DNA of 64,000 nt from UBA6059 sp964351595 (GTDB lineage: Bacteria > Bacteroidota > Bacteroidia > Cytophagales > Cyclobacteriaceae): NCBI GenBank assembly GCA_964351595.1, contig CAYGOT010000010.1:37645-101644 (forward strand), read 5' to 3'. The notes beneath the pieces were generated by a model, which saw only the letters and a program-made list of their open reading frames with translations, searched no databases and was not told the origin of the DNA. Positions 34,729-42,721 of this stretch are shown piece after piece (the first letter of the stretch is position 1; every line of letters begins with the position of its first letter). The position numbers and the translations under genes were made by a program.

Positions 34729-35067
34729 TTATTCTCCCGCTTCCTTTCTGCGCTTCTGCTCTATCTGGTAGGACGCAAATAAACCCCCTCCTCCAAAAAT
34801 AAAGAGCATTGAGAAATAGACGGCCTCTTCATTCAAAGACATAAAGATCGCATCCAATATTGTGCCCATTAAAAGGCCTACTCCTGCGCCGACAAAAAGG
34901 AGTCCATACCGCAGCGGGGTAAACTCTCCGGTGTTTCTAAATATTTTGGAATCAACACCCTTTTCGATCATGGCCATGCGCTCGTCGTTTATGAATTTTC
35001 TGATAAAAATGATAAGTGTCACGATGGATAACACGGACACTACTGGGACTATAATTGCTACTTCCAT
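34729..35067 (-). CDS. DUF6249-type small membrane protein, ECF regulon candidate
   Basis: 112 residues. It has an N-terminal membrane helix (IIVPVVSVLSIVTLIIFI), a cytoplasmic stretch with DERMAMIEKG, two more helices (LLFVGAGVGLLMGTILDAIF and FSMLFIFGGGGLFASY) and a basic tail. The family often sits beside ECF sigma genes in Bacteroidota. A TGTAACC-N16-CGTC promoter reads into it with a leader of about 20 bases, so the divergent sigma factor probably drives it. Function unknown; a membrane-state reporter is a guess. Confidence 0.78.
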   Translation of the reverse strand: MEVAIIVPVVSVLSIVTLIIFIRKFINDERMAMIEKGVDSKIFRNTGEFTPLRYGLLFVGAGVGLLMGTILDAIFMSLNEEAVYFSMLFIFGGGGLFASYQIEQKRRKEAGE

Positions 35068-35092
35068 TTTTTCTAAATTTTAAATTTCGGGT

Positions 35093-35123
35093 CTATGACG
35101 CTGGGGTTCTCCTAGCGGTTACA
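35093..35123 (-). promoter_or_regulatory. Predicted ECF promoter for the DUF6249 gene
   Basis: On the minus strand, TGTAACC (35123-35117) is followed after exactly 16 bases by CGTCATAG (35100-35093). Transcription would start near 35090, about 20 bases before the ATG at 35067. The same layout faces the other way at 35144-35174. Confidence 0.65.
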
Positions 35124-35143
35124 GAAAGAAATATTTTTTTCAC

Positions 35144-35174
35144 TGTAACTTGTATGATGCTCAAAGCGTCACAT
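35144..35174 (+). promoter_or_regulatory. Predicted ECF promoter for the sigma gene itself
   Basis: TGTAACT (35144-35150), 16 bases, then CGTCACAT (35167-35174). The start of transcription would fall near 35177-35180. This puts the promoter over the upstream TTG start option and makes GTG 35180 the likely first codon of a leaderless or nearly leaderless message. Confidence 0.6.
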
Positions 35175-35179
35175 GTCCA

Positions 35180-35749
35180 GTGAGATCCAACGCCTCTGAT
35201 CAGGAACTAATATCCGCCATTGTAGATGGTAACAGTACCGCTATCAATATGCTTATCGATCGGCATAAGCAGTACGCATTTACACTGTCATTTAGGATAC
35301 TAAACAATAGAGAGGAGGCGGAAGAGGCCAGCCACGATGCTTTCCTGAAAGCATTGAAATCACTCGCGAATTATCGAAGTGATGCCAAGTTCACCACATG
35401 GTTTTATAGAATAGTGGTGAATACGGCCATCAGTAGAAAACGGAAGATGAAGGTCTATCTTGAGGACATTGATGATGTCCATCATCAAGGAAGTTTTGCT
35501 ATTTCTGATAAGAGTCTGTTGTCAGAAAAAGAAAGGAATCACTACATTAGTTTGGCGCTGAGCAAACTCAATGAGATAGACGCCACCCTAATCACGCTCT
35601 ACTATTTCAAAGAAATGAGCGTTGAAGAGATTGAGAGTATCACGGGGTTTGACAAGAATAATATCAAAGTAAAGATGTTCCGGGCAAGAAAAAAGCTTGG
35701 AGAGCATCTCAGCAATACATTGAAGACAGAAGTAACCGCATTGTTATGA
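35180..35749 (+). CDS. ECF-type RNA polymerase sigma factor (second)
   Basis: From GTG 35180 the protein has 189 residues. Region 2 is clear (NREEAEEASHDAFLKALKSL, then FTTWFYRIVVNTAISRKRK), and region 4 ends with IESITGFDKNNIKVKMFRAR. The frame extends up to a TTG at 35150, but a good ECF promoter overlaps that codon, so I prefer GTG 35180. It overlaps the anti-sigma-like gene by 4 bases. By its flanking promoters it seems to drive itself and the divergent DUF6249 gene. This start revision is inference. Confidence 0.85.
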   Translation: MRSNASDQELISAIVDGNSTAINMLIDRHKQYAFTLSFRILNNREEAEEASHDAFLKALKSLANYRSDAKFTTWFYRIVVNTAISRKRKMKVYLEDIDDVHHQGSFAISDKSLLSEKERNHYISLALSKLNEIDATLITLYYFKEMSVEEIESITGFDKNNIKVKMFRARKKLGEHLSNTLKTEVTALL

Positions 35750-36246
35750 AAGCTGAAAGTGAAAAAGTACTGGTTGAATTACTCGATAATGATACGAGCG
35801 AGAGCCGCAGAGCGCAACTCTTAAGCCAGCTAAATGAAGACTCAGAGGCGATAGAGACCTACGACTTAATATTAAATACTGACGCTTTCATTGGTAAGTT
35901 GCCTTTAGAAGATCCTTCGCCGGCGTTTAATGAAGGTGTTCTATTAGGATATCGTCGATTAAAGACACGAGAAGCGAATAATCGGTTGATGACCTATTTT
36001 GTGGGGATAGCGGCTGCAGTAATAGCGACAATCCTGACTTTTAGCGGTAATACCACCACCACATTGCCTTCACAAGCTACCCCAATATGGCAGCAGATAA
36101 GCAACAGGCTGCCGGACCTGTCCATCACATTAAACAATGACAGCCTAATCCAGCTTGCACTTGTCCTCAATGCCGGATTGCTCATAGTGCTAATTGAGAA
36201 AATTGTGAGTAAGAAGAAAGTGCTCGGCATTCATAGCTTTATCTAG
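35746..36246 (+). CDS. Anti-sigma-like membrane protein
   Basis: 166 residues with a helical N-terminal domain (~1-78), a membrane helix at ~82-99 (LMTYFVGIAAAVIATILTFS) and a second near 136-152 (LIQLALVLNAGLLIVLIEKI). Overlap ATGA with the sigma gene shows coupling. It has no zinc motif. It should restrain the sigma factor; the short periplasmic loop (~100-135) would be the sensing part. This is inferred from position and topology. Confidence 0.7.
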   Translation: MKAESEKVLVELLDNDTSESRRAQLLSQLNEDSEAIETYDLILNTDAFIGKLPLEDPSPAFNEGVLLGYRRLKTREANNRLMTYFVGIAAAVIATILTFSGNTTTTLPSQATPIWQQISNRLPDLSITLNNDSLIQLALVLNAGLLIVLIEKIVSKKKVLGIHSFI

Positions 36247-36385
36247 CCGTCAGACTCGATAGAGTCACAATACACAATTGTTAGATGCTCCTTTGTGCTT
36301 AATAAGATTCGTGGAATTTTAAATATCAGTGCTTTCCTAATACAAAAAATGAATGTAAATTCAGTGTCCAACATTCATTTCGACC

Positions 36386-36799
36386 ATGAACATTCAAACT
36401 CAACTCCAGCACCTGATTAATCTTGCATTGATAGATCATGACTTTTCGGTCAAAGAGAAGAACATAATCGTAAGCCTCGCCAAAGCCAACAAAATACCTG
36501 AAGCCGACATCAACGCGATGATGGAGAAGTCCATGAAAAAGAGCGGAGATGAAGAATTCAAAGTGCCCGTGCTGACCGATGATGAGAAGTTTGAATATCT
36601 CTACAATATCGTGCAACTAATGAAAGTGGATTCTGAGGTGTTTTTGAGCGAGATAAAATACTGCGAACAGTTAGCTGTGAAGCTTGGGTATAACCGCAAG
36701 GTAATCTCGGCATTATCTCAAAAGATATTCAGTGACCCTGCAATCACAAGTGATAGAGATCGGCTAAAAGAGACGGTAGCGAAATTCTCGATTAATTAA
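36386..36799 (+). CDS. TerB-like protein, first of tandem pair
   Basis: 137 residues, all-helical, with the TerB layout: acidic metal-site-like residues (LALIDHDFSVKEKNII and MKVDSEVFLSEIKYCEQLAV). About half of the residues are shared with the next gene, especially DDEKFEYLYN.VQLMKVD and KLGYN.KV. TerB domains occur in tellurite and stress operons but also in many unrelated contexts; no other ter gene is here. Cytoplasmic, no signal peptide. Confidence 0.8.
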   Translation: MNIQTQLQHLINLALIDHDFSVKEKNIIVSLAKANKIPEADINAMMEKSMKKSGDEEFKVPVLTDDEKFEYLYNIVQLMKVDSEVFLSEIKYCEQLAVKLGYNRKVISALSQKIFSDPAITSDRDRLKETVAKFSIN

Positions 36800-36859
36800 T
36801 TACCTTTATCCAATGTTTTTTTGAACTATAGTAATATTACTCCCATAAACACCTAAACA

Positions 36860-37255
36860 ATGAGTATCAAATCCCAACTAAGTGCACTGATTGGGCTTGC
36901 CAAAATCGACGATGATTTTGCTGATCAGGAAAAAAGCTTGATTTATATGCTAGGTAAAGCAAATGGCATGACTGAAGGAGAAATCGATCACTTGATTGAT
37001 GACCCTGAGGAAATGGCTCCTCTTTCGACGCTATCTGACGATGACAAGTTTGAAATTCTTTACAATGTCGTTCAACTAATGAAAGTGGATCGTGAAGTGT
37101 ATCTCAGTGAGATCAAATACTGCGAAGAACTAGCAGTAAAACTTGGCTACAATAAGAAAGTTGTTTCAGAGCTGTCTTCTAAGATATATAGCGATCCCAC
37201 AATCACTGCAGATCGAGAGGCGCTCAAAGCAGCTGTTAAAAAACATCAACAATAA
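36860..37255 (+). CDS. TerB-like protein, second of tandem pair
   Basis: 131 residues, paralogous to the preceding gene: IGLAKIDDDFADQEKSLIYM, DDDKFEILYNVVQLMKVDRE and YCEELAVKLGYNKKVVSELS line up without gaps. The insert between the first and second helices is acidic here (IDDPEEMAPL) and basic in the first copy (EKSMKKSGDE), so the two have specialised or pair with each other. It is 60 bp downstream and ends at a hairpin terminator. Confidence 0.8.
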   Translation: MSIKSQLSALIGLAKIDDDFADQEKSLIYMLGKANGMTEGEIDHLIDDPEEMAPLSTLSDDDKFEILYNVVQLMKVDREVYLSEIKYCEELAVKLGYNKKVVSELSSKIYSDPTITADREALKAAVKKHQQ

Positions 37256-37269
37256 CCAGCTCGATATGG

Positions 37270-37295
37270 AAAGGGATTAACTATCCCTTTTTTTT
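37270..37295 (+). terminator. Rho-independent terminator after TerB pair
   Basis: Stem AAAGGGAT / ATCCCTTT (37270-37277, 37283-37290) with a 5-base loop, followed by a T-run to 37295. The stop codon of the convergent glycosyltransferase (37277-37279) lies in this hairpin. Confidence 0.75.
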
Positions 37296-38371
37296 ATTTC
37301 CTCCTCGAATAGCTTCTCGTAGTTATCGATCACCTTTTTTATTTCAAACTCTTCCAGTGCCGTTTTTTTGCCATTGGCCGTCAGTTTTTGGCGTAAGTCG
37401 CTGTTGGAAGCCAGCTCCGCTATGTCGGCGGCCAGCTCGTCGATATTACCATCTTCAAACAAGAGGCCGTTCTGCTTGTGAACTATCAAGTCTGGATTTC
37501 CAGCCGCATTAGTGGCTATTACAGGTATTCCGAGCGCCATAGCTTCTAATAGTGATTGCGATAGCCCTTCCATAGTGGAGGGCAGCACCTCCAATGTGAG
37601 CAAGCCATGATAATACAGCACTTCCTCTCTTGGCACCATACCGGTGTATATCACCCTGGCCTTTTGATCTGATGAAAGTGGCACTTGCCTTAGCTCTTCA
37701 TCTTCTTCTATGCCAATAAACATGAGCCATGCTTTCTCGGGCAATTGTGCATATGCCTTGAGCAGTTGCTCTTGATTTTTCCTCCGGGAAATACAGCCGA
37801 TCACGAATGTGCCTTCTGGTAAGCCGTACTTTTCACGAAGCTGTTCGGTCAGTTGAGGTCTGGTGAGCTCGTATTTCGATCGCGGAGTGCCATTCTTAAT
37901 CACTCTAATGTGATCTGCCGGTAAACCCAGGTCAACCAAAGCACCTTTCACTCCCTGGCTCACGGCCACCATACAATCTGTGGAGGCTTTGTAGTACCAA
38001 TTCTGTATAAACAGCCCCGTGCTTTTAGGAATCTGACGCCTGGTATGTATGAGCACAACAGGAAGACGGTAGAGCCATTTGGCAAAGCCACTCGTATATC
38101 TGTCCAAACTTGACTGGGCGTTGATCAACTGAATATTATGCTCCTTTACAGCCTGCCTGATCTGACGCATGTTGGTTAAATCAAACCTTCCATTGAACGT
38201 CATCGGAATGGCCACAGCCTTGGAGTTTTGTAATAATTCGAAAAGCAGCGACTCCTGTCGGCAGCCCACAAATACCTCATGTCCTCTGTCAGCCAAACCA
38301 TTCGACAGATAAAAGATACTATTGGTAGATCCCGCCAAGTCCCCTTGATGTGTCAGAAATAATATCTTCAT
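37277..38371 (-). CDS. Family 4 glycosyltransferase
   Basis: 364 residues, GT-B fold. The N-terminal domain begins ILFLTHQGDLAGSTNSIFYL with the donor/acceptor glycine loop; the C-terminal domain has VIGCISRRKNQEQLLKAYAQ, PSTMEGLSQSLLEAMALGIP (the E-x7-E sugar-nucleotide motif) and ATNAAGNPDLI. It transfers a sugar from an activated nucleotide donor to a cell-surface glycan or lipid. No other polysaccharide gene is near, so the acceptor cannot be named. Monocistronic. Confidence 0.88.
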   Translation of the reverse strand: MKILFLTHQGDLAGSTNSIFYLSNGLADRGHEVFVGCRQESLLFELLQNSKAVAIPMTFNGRFDLTNMRQIRQAVKEHNIQLINAQSSLDRYTSGFAKWLYRLPVVLIHTRRQIPKSTGLFIQNWYYKASTDCMVAVSQGVKGALVDLGLPADHIRVIKNGTPRSKYELTRPQLTEQLREKYGLPEGTFVIGCISRRKNQEQLLKAYAQLPEKAWLMFIGIEEDEELRQVPLSSDQKARVIYTGMVPREEVLYYHGLLTLEVLPSTMEGLSQSLLEAMALGIPVIATNAAGNPDLIVHKQNGLLFEDGNIDELAADIAELASNSDLRQKLTANGKKTALEEFEIKKVIDNYEKLFEEEIKKRDS

Positions 38372-38463
38372 AACTCAAAATTACCTATTCAGGACTTAAA
38401 GATTCCTTTTCTTTGATGCAGGGAGAATATTCCTGAACTTGGGTCTATTAACCATTATCATCA

Positions 38464-39303
38464 ATGTCCACCTGGCAGCAACTGACCATCAAAGATTTTG
38501 AAGCATTAAGTGTCATAAAAGACCAGTTTCATCTTGGTGTACAAAACGTAGCAGCGGTAGGGCGTAAGTTTCTGGAGGCTAGTAAAGGTGACGAGAATGC
38601 CACGCTAGTCTGGATTCCAGAATATGGCCGCCTTGCGGGCAAGTGGATAGATGCTAACATTCGGTTTCGTTCGTCCATAGGATTTAATGACTTTGCCGTT
38701 CACCTTGTGGATGAAAATGTCAATTCTATATCATCCTTTCAGCTAGAGGGAAAGTCTCACGGCCAGGTGATGGTCTGGCTAGAAGAGCAGATCGCGCTGT
38801 TTGGGTTGGACACCTCGCAGTTGGTGCTCAAGCTACCATACGACCTACCGGAATATCTTGGTTCCGTGGGAAAACCCTTTTCGATAGACGATATGAGCAT
38901 GGCCATTGAGCTTGGCAAGTATTTTCACAATGGACAACTCATCGCTGAGGAAGTAAAAAAAGCTTTCAACTCAGCCGATGTAAGGTGTTGGCCGCATCAT
39001 TTTGATGTCACAACGAAGATTACTGTTAATAATACAGGCAACCCTGAGACCTCAAGCTATGTGAACGTTGGGCTCTCTCCAGGTGATGAAGAGTTTGCCG
39101 AGCCATACTTTTTTGCTTCTCCATGGCCGTACCCTCCAGTAGAGGAGCTGCCAAAGCTCACTCATGGCAAGTGGGTAGACGAACATTGGGTAGGTGCAGT
39201 GCTCTCCGCCCCGGAGCTTCTGGAAAAAGAGGATCAATATAAAAGCGTGCGCCGGTTTATGAGCGAAAGCTTCGCCGTATTCAGAAAATTAATGACCTAC
39301 TGA
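38464..39303 (+). CDS. Uncharacterised conserved-looking protein
   Basis: 279 residues, no signal peptide or membrane helix. I do not recognise the family with confidence. Striking blocks are DVRCWPHHFDVTTKIT, SYVNVGLSPGDEEFAEPYFF and ASPWPYPPVEELPKL, where Trp-Pro-His-His-Phe-Asp and the Ser-Pro-Gly-Asp turn look like a metal or ligand site. The layout faintly recalls DUF5996-type proteins. It is divergent from the glycosyltransferase (92 bp) and overlaps the convergent NAT gene by 7 bases. Confidence 0.6.
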   Translation: MSTWQQLTIKDFEALSVIKDQFHLGVQNVAAVGRKFLEASKGDENATLVWIPEYGRLAGKWIDANIRFRSSIGFNDFAVHLVDENVNSISSFQLEGKSHGQVMVWLEEQIALFGLDTSQLVLKLPYDLPEYLGSVGKPFSIDDMSMAIELGKYFHNGQLIAEEVKKAFNSADVRCWPHHFDVTTKITVNNTGNPETSSYVNVGLSPGDEEFAEPYFFASPWPYPPVEELPKLTHGKWVDEHWVGAVLSAPELLEKEDQYKSVRRFMSESFAVFRKLMTY

Positions 39304-40112
39304 AGCCTTCGCGGTAGCGTGATCCCAAAATGATGCTCAAGCTTGGAATAGAATTCATCCTGGTTCAGAAGCTTTGTTTCAGTCTCCTCTCCAAGATGTG
39401 TCGTTTTTAATAGTTGATCTGTGAGTGTGATCCTACCTGACTTGGTCGCTACCGTAATCATTTTTTTCTTGCGAAAGGGTGAGTCCGAATCTGTCTGATG
39501 GTAATCACACATGTCCAGAAACTGAATGTACTCCTGCGTTTTCAGTGAGAAAACATACTTCCGCTCGTAATCGACTCCTTCTTTAGACATGAGCAAGATG
39601 TAGTTCTCATCAGGGTCTTGCTCAAATTTGAAGTAACGATTGTAATCCAGCATGGACCGATAAGGCTCAATAAACTTAGGCTCAATAAAAGAATCGCCAA
39701 AACCTACATCCACCAGCCACTGCTTGCCATCCATACGCACAACGATAGCCATATGGTCATACTCAGGACCGAGTGATCCATCCTCGCGAAAAACCCGCGC
39801 TGAAATAAGCTTGCAATCAAACTTAAGCTGAAGCAGTAAATGGTAAAACAGTCCGTTCAGCTCATAGCAAAAGCCTCCTCTCTTGTTCTCCACCACCTTT
39901 TTGAAGTTACGCTGTACGTCGAGCATGATCTTGCGACCATGATGGATATCCAGGTTTTCAAAAGGGATAGCAAATAGGTGAGACCGGTGCAGCTGCTTTA
40001 AAAATGCGAGGGTCGGCTGATAGCTTTGACGGACATTGATCCTTTCCAGATAGCGCTCCACATCCAGGTGCGGCAGTTTTGGCCTTATCTCCTGATGCTC
40101 TTGTTGGTTCAT
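39297..40112 (-). CDS. nat: Arylamine N-acetyltransferase
   Basis: 271 residues with the NAT triad Cys82 (RGGFCYELNG), His120 (EYDHMAIVV) and Asp135 (LVDVGFGDSF). It acetylates arylamines or hydrazines from acetyl-CoA; the natural bacterial substrate is often unknown. The gene overlaps the upstream M20D gene by 4 bases (ATGA at 40109-40112), so it is the last member of an operon with two amidohydrolases. An N-acylating enzyme coupled to N-acyl hydrolases is a notable pairing. Confidence 0.9.
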   Translation of the reverse strand: MNQQEHQEIRPKLPHLDVERYLERINVRQSYQPTLAFLKQLHRSHLFAIPFENLDIHHGRKIMLDVQRNFKKVVENKRGGFCYELNGLFYHLLLQLKFDCKLISARVFREDGSLGPEYDHMAIVVRMDGKQWLVDVGFGDSFIEPKFIEPYRSMLDYNRYFKFEQDPDENYILLMSKEGVDYERKYVFSLKTQEYIQFLDMCDYHQTDSDSPFRKKKMITVATKSGRITLTDQLLKTTHLGEETETKLLNQDEFYSKLEHHFGITLPRRLQ

Positions 40113-41395
40113 TTTGCCTGAGAGAGATAATCTACCGCCAAGACTGAGAGCGCCTTCACTCCAAGTACCAATCCGCCCTCATCTATATAAAAATCAGGCG
40201 TGTGGTGAAAAGCCACTGTGCTCGGATCCGCTCCTTTGGTCATGCCTCCCAACCCCAAGTACAGCCCTGGCACATTACCCTGATAGTAGGCAAAATCCTC
40301 CGCTGGCGTCACCGCCTTGATCTGGCTGACGTTGGCATCTCCTGCGACCTTTCTGAGAGAGGGCACCATCTGAGTCGTAAGGTCAGGGTCATTAAAAACA
40401 ATGGGAGCTACCTCGTCGATCTCCAATTCCGCTTTGGCACCATGTATCTCGGCCATTCCTTCCGCTATTGCTCGCATGCGCGAATGAATTTTGGCTCGCA
40501 TGTCCTTATCCAAAGCCCGTATGGTGCCCGTCATTTCCACTCGCTCAGGGATGATATTGCTTCTCACACCACCATCAATGCTACCTACTGAAATCACAGC
40601 TGCTTCATTGGTCAAATTGAGCTCACGGCTAATGATTCCTTGATATTGATTGATGATCTGGCTTGCGATATAGATGGGATCAACTCCCGTCCATGGCGTG
40701 GAGCCGTGCGTCTGCTTACCAGTAATGGTCAGTTTCCAGTTGTCCGCGCTGGCCTGAGCTCCTTTGGGCTTGTAGGTGATTTGCCCAACCGGGGTAAGGG
40801 CTGAAATGTGCAACCCAAAGATGGCTGAAACATCGGGGTTACTTAGGACTCCCTCTGCTACCATCATGCTGGCTCCTCCTTCTTCTCCTTCTGGAGGACC
40901 TTCTTCTGCAGGTTGGAAGATAAACTTCACCGTACCCGGAATCTCCTCTTTCATTGAGGAAAGTACCTCTGCAACACCCATTAAGATGGCCGTATGCGTA
41001 TCATGTCCGCAAGCATGCATTACGCCCACCTCGCGATCATTGTAGACTGTGGTGACCCTGGAAGCAAATGGTACATCCGTTCGTTCTACGACTGGCAAGG
41101 CATCCATGTCCGCTCTGAGCGCCACCACTTTTCCCGGTAGGCCTCCTCGTAAAACACCAACCACTCCAGTATGCGCCACACCAGTTTGTACCTCCAGCCC
41201 CAATGATTTCAGGTGATTAGCCACCTTTTCCGCAGTACGAAACTCACGATTCCCAAGCTCAGGGTTTTGATGAATATCACGCCTCCACTCGATCACTTTA
41301 GGTTCAATAGACTCTGCCTTAGATGAAATCTTCTTTGTCAAATCCTCCTCGACTCCCGCAAAAAGAGTCAGCAGATATATAAATAGCGTTTTCAT
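40109..41395 (-). CDS. M20D amidohydrolase (N-acyl-amino-acid hydrolase type), copy 2
   Basis: 428 residues with an N-terminal signal (MKTLFIYLLTLFAG). Metal and catalytic motifs are HACGHDTHTAILMG, FQPAEEGPPEGEEGG and a late AVTPAEDFAYY. This is the IAA-amino-acid/N-acetyl-amino-acid hydrolase branch with Cys in the metal site (ACGHD). It is about 55-60% alike by eye to the gene just upstream (3-bp gap), so a tandem duplication. It is probably periplasmic and cuts N-acyl amino acids or peptides. Confidence 0.9.
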   Translation of the reverse strand: MKTLFIYLLTLFAGVEEDLTKKISSKAESIEPKVIEWRRDIHQNPELGNREFRTAEKVANHLKSLGLEVQTGVAHTGVVGVLRGGLPGKVVALRADMDALPVVERTDVPFASRVTTVYNDREVGVMHACGHDTHTAILMGVAEVLSSMKEEIPGTVKFIFQPAEEGPPEGEEGGASMMVAEGVLSNPDVSAIFGLHISALTPVGQITYKPKGAQASADNWKLTITGKQTHGSTPWTGVDPIYIASQIINQYQGIISRELNLTNEAAVISVGSIDGGVRSNIIPERVEMTGTIRALDKDMRAKIHSRMRAIAEGMAEIHGAKAELEIDEVAPIVFNDPDLTTQMVPSLRKVAGDANVSQIKAVTPAEDFAYYQGNVPGLYLGLGGMTKGADPSTVAFHHTPDFYIDEGGLVLGVKALSVLAVDYLSQAK

Positions 41396-41398
41396 TGC

Positions 41399-42715
41399 CT
41401 ATTTCTTGTTCATGTAGTCGACAGTCAGCTGGCTCAATGTTTTAATCCCCAAAAGCATGCTGCTGTCGTCTACATAAAAGTCCGGCGTGTGGTGAGGAGC
41501 AGCTGTTGCCGGGTCTTGACCTTTGGGCATACCACCGAGCATAAAGAAAAAGCCCGGAACTTCCTTCTGGAAGAAACTGAAATCCTCCGCACCGGTGATC
41601 GCCTTCATCAGGTGTACATTTTCCTCGCCAGCAGTAGCATTTAGTGTGGAAACAACACTAGCCGTCAATGCGGGATCGTTATAAGTGACAGGGTAGCCAG
41701 GGCGAATGATTAATTCCGCTTCCGCTCCATTGCTTTTAGCCGTGTACTCCACGATCTCTTCCATTCTTTTGAAGATGGTCTCCTGCATATCCATATCCAG
41801 TGCACGGATCGTGCCTTCCATGTAGACTTCTTCTGGAATGATATTACTTCTGACTCCTCCAGAGATTCGACCAATACTAACTACAGCACCTTCTTCGGTT
41901 AGTGGAAGGCTTCTACTCACTATGGTTTGAAGGTTGTTGACGATCTGCGTAGCGGTGACGATAGGATCAATACCCGTCCATGGAGTGGAGCCATGGGTCT
42001 GTTTGCCCTTGATTCTAACCTCGAAGGAATTGGCAGCTGCCAATATGCCTCCCGGCTTATAGGAGATAGTACCTACTTCAAAGCCCGACCAGATATGTAG
42101 TCCGAAGATGGCGTCCACATCAGGAGACTTAAGCACCCCTTCTTTGATCATTAGTTCTGCTCCTCCCTCTTCTCCGACAGGCGCACCTTCTTCTGCCGGT
42201 TGGAATATAAACTTGACGGTTCCTCTAAGTTCTGATTTGAGCTCGGTAAGCACCTCTGCTACTCCCATCAATATGGCAGTATGTGTGTCATGCCCGCAGG
42301 CATGCATTACTCCTACATCCAGGTCATTGTATTTGGTTTTGACTTTTGACGCCCAGGGAATATCGACTCTCTCCACGACTGGCAGAGCATCAATATCTGC
42401 TCGTAATGCCACCACCGGCCCGGGTTTACCACCTTTCAAAAGGCCAACGACTCCTGTGTGAGCCACTCCGGTCTGCACTTCCATGCCCAGGCTCTCCAAA
42501 TGAGCAGCAATTTTTTCAGCCGTCTTAAACTCTCGATTTGACAATTCAGGGTACTGATGGATATCGTGACGCCAGGCGATTACCTTCGGCTCCACATTCT
42601 GGGCTAATTTTTCTATTTTGTCATTCAATTTGCCTTGTCCTATGACAGGTGCAATGAGGGCTGAGCTCAACAAAAGGCTCAGGACTGCTGTTCTTATCTT
42701 CATATCATGTTTCAT
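41399..42715 (-). CDS. M20D amidohydrolase, copy 1
   Basis: 438 residues with signal peptide (IRTAVLSLLLSSALIAPVIG). Motifs are ADIDALPVVE, MHACGHDTHTAILMG, FQPAEEGAPVGEEGG and AITGAEDFSFF. It leads a three-gene operon with its paralogue and the N-acetyltransferase. Its start lies only 6 bp from the divergent penicillin-acylase start (or 18 bp if ATG 42703 is used), leaving no room for separate promoters. The first choice, MKHDMKIRT, or the inner Met are both possible. Confidence 0.9.
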   Translation of the reverse strand: MKHDMKIRTAVLSLLLSSALIAPVIGQGKLNDKIEKLAQNVEPKVIAWRHDIHQYPELSNREFKTAEKIAAHLESLGMEVQTGVAHTGVVGLLKGGKPGPVVALRADIDALPVVERVDIPWASKVKTKYNDLDVGVMHACGHDTHTAILMGVAEVLTELKSELRGTVKFIFQPAEEGAPVGEEGGAELMIKEGVLKSPDVDAIFGLHIWSGFEVGTISYKPGGILAAANSFEVRIKGKQTHGSTPWTGIDPIVTATQIVNNLQTIVSRSLPLTEEGAVVSIGRISGGVRSNIIPEEVYMEGTIRALDMDMQETIFKRMEEIVEYTAKSNGAEAELIIRPGYPVTYNDPALTASVVSTLNATAGEENVHLMKAITGAEDFSFFQKEVPGFFFMLGGMPKGQDPATAAPHHTPDFYVDDSSMLLGIKTLSQLTVDYMNKK

Positions 42716-42721
42716 TGACCC

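Noticed and set aside
36386..37255. Calling the TerB pair tellurite resistance
   Set aside because: No terC, terD or terZ-type gene is present, and TerB domains occur widely outside resistance operons.
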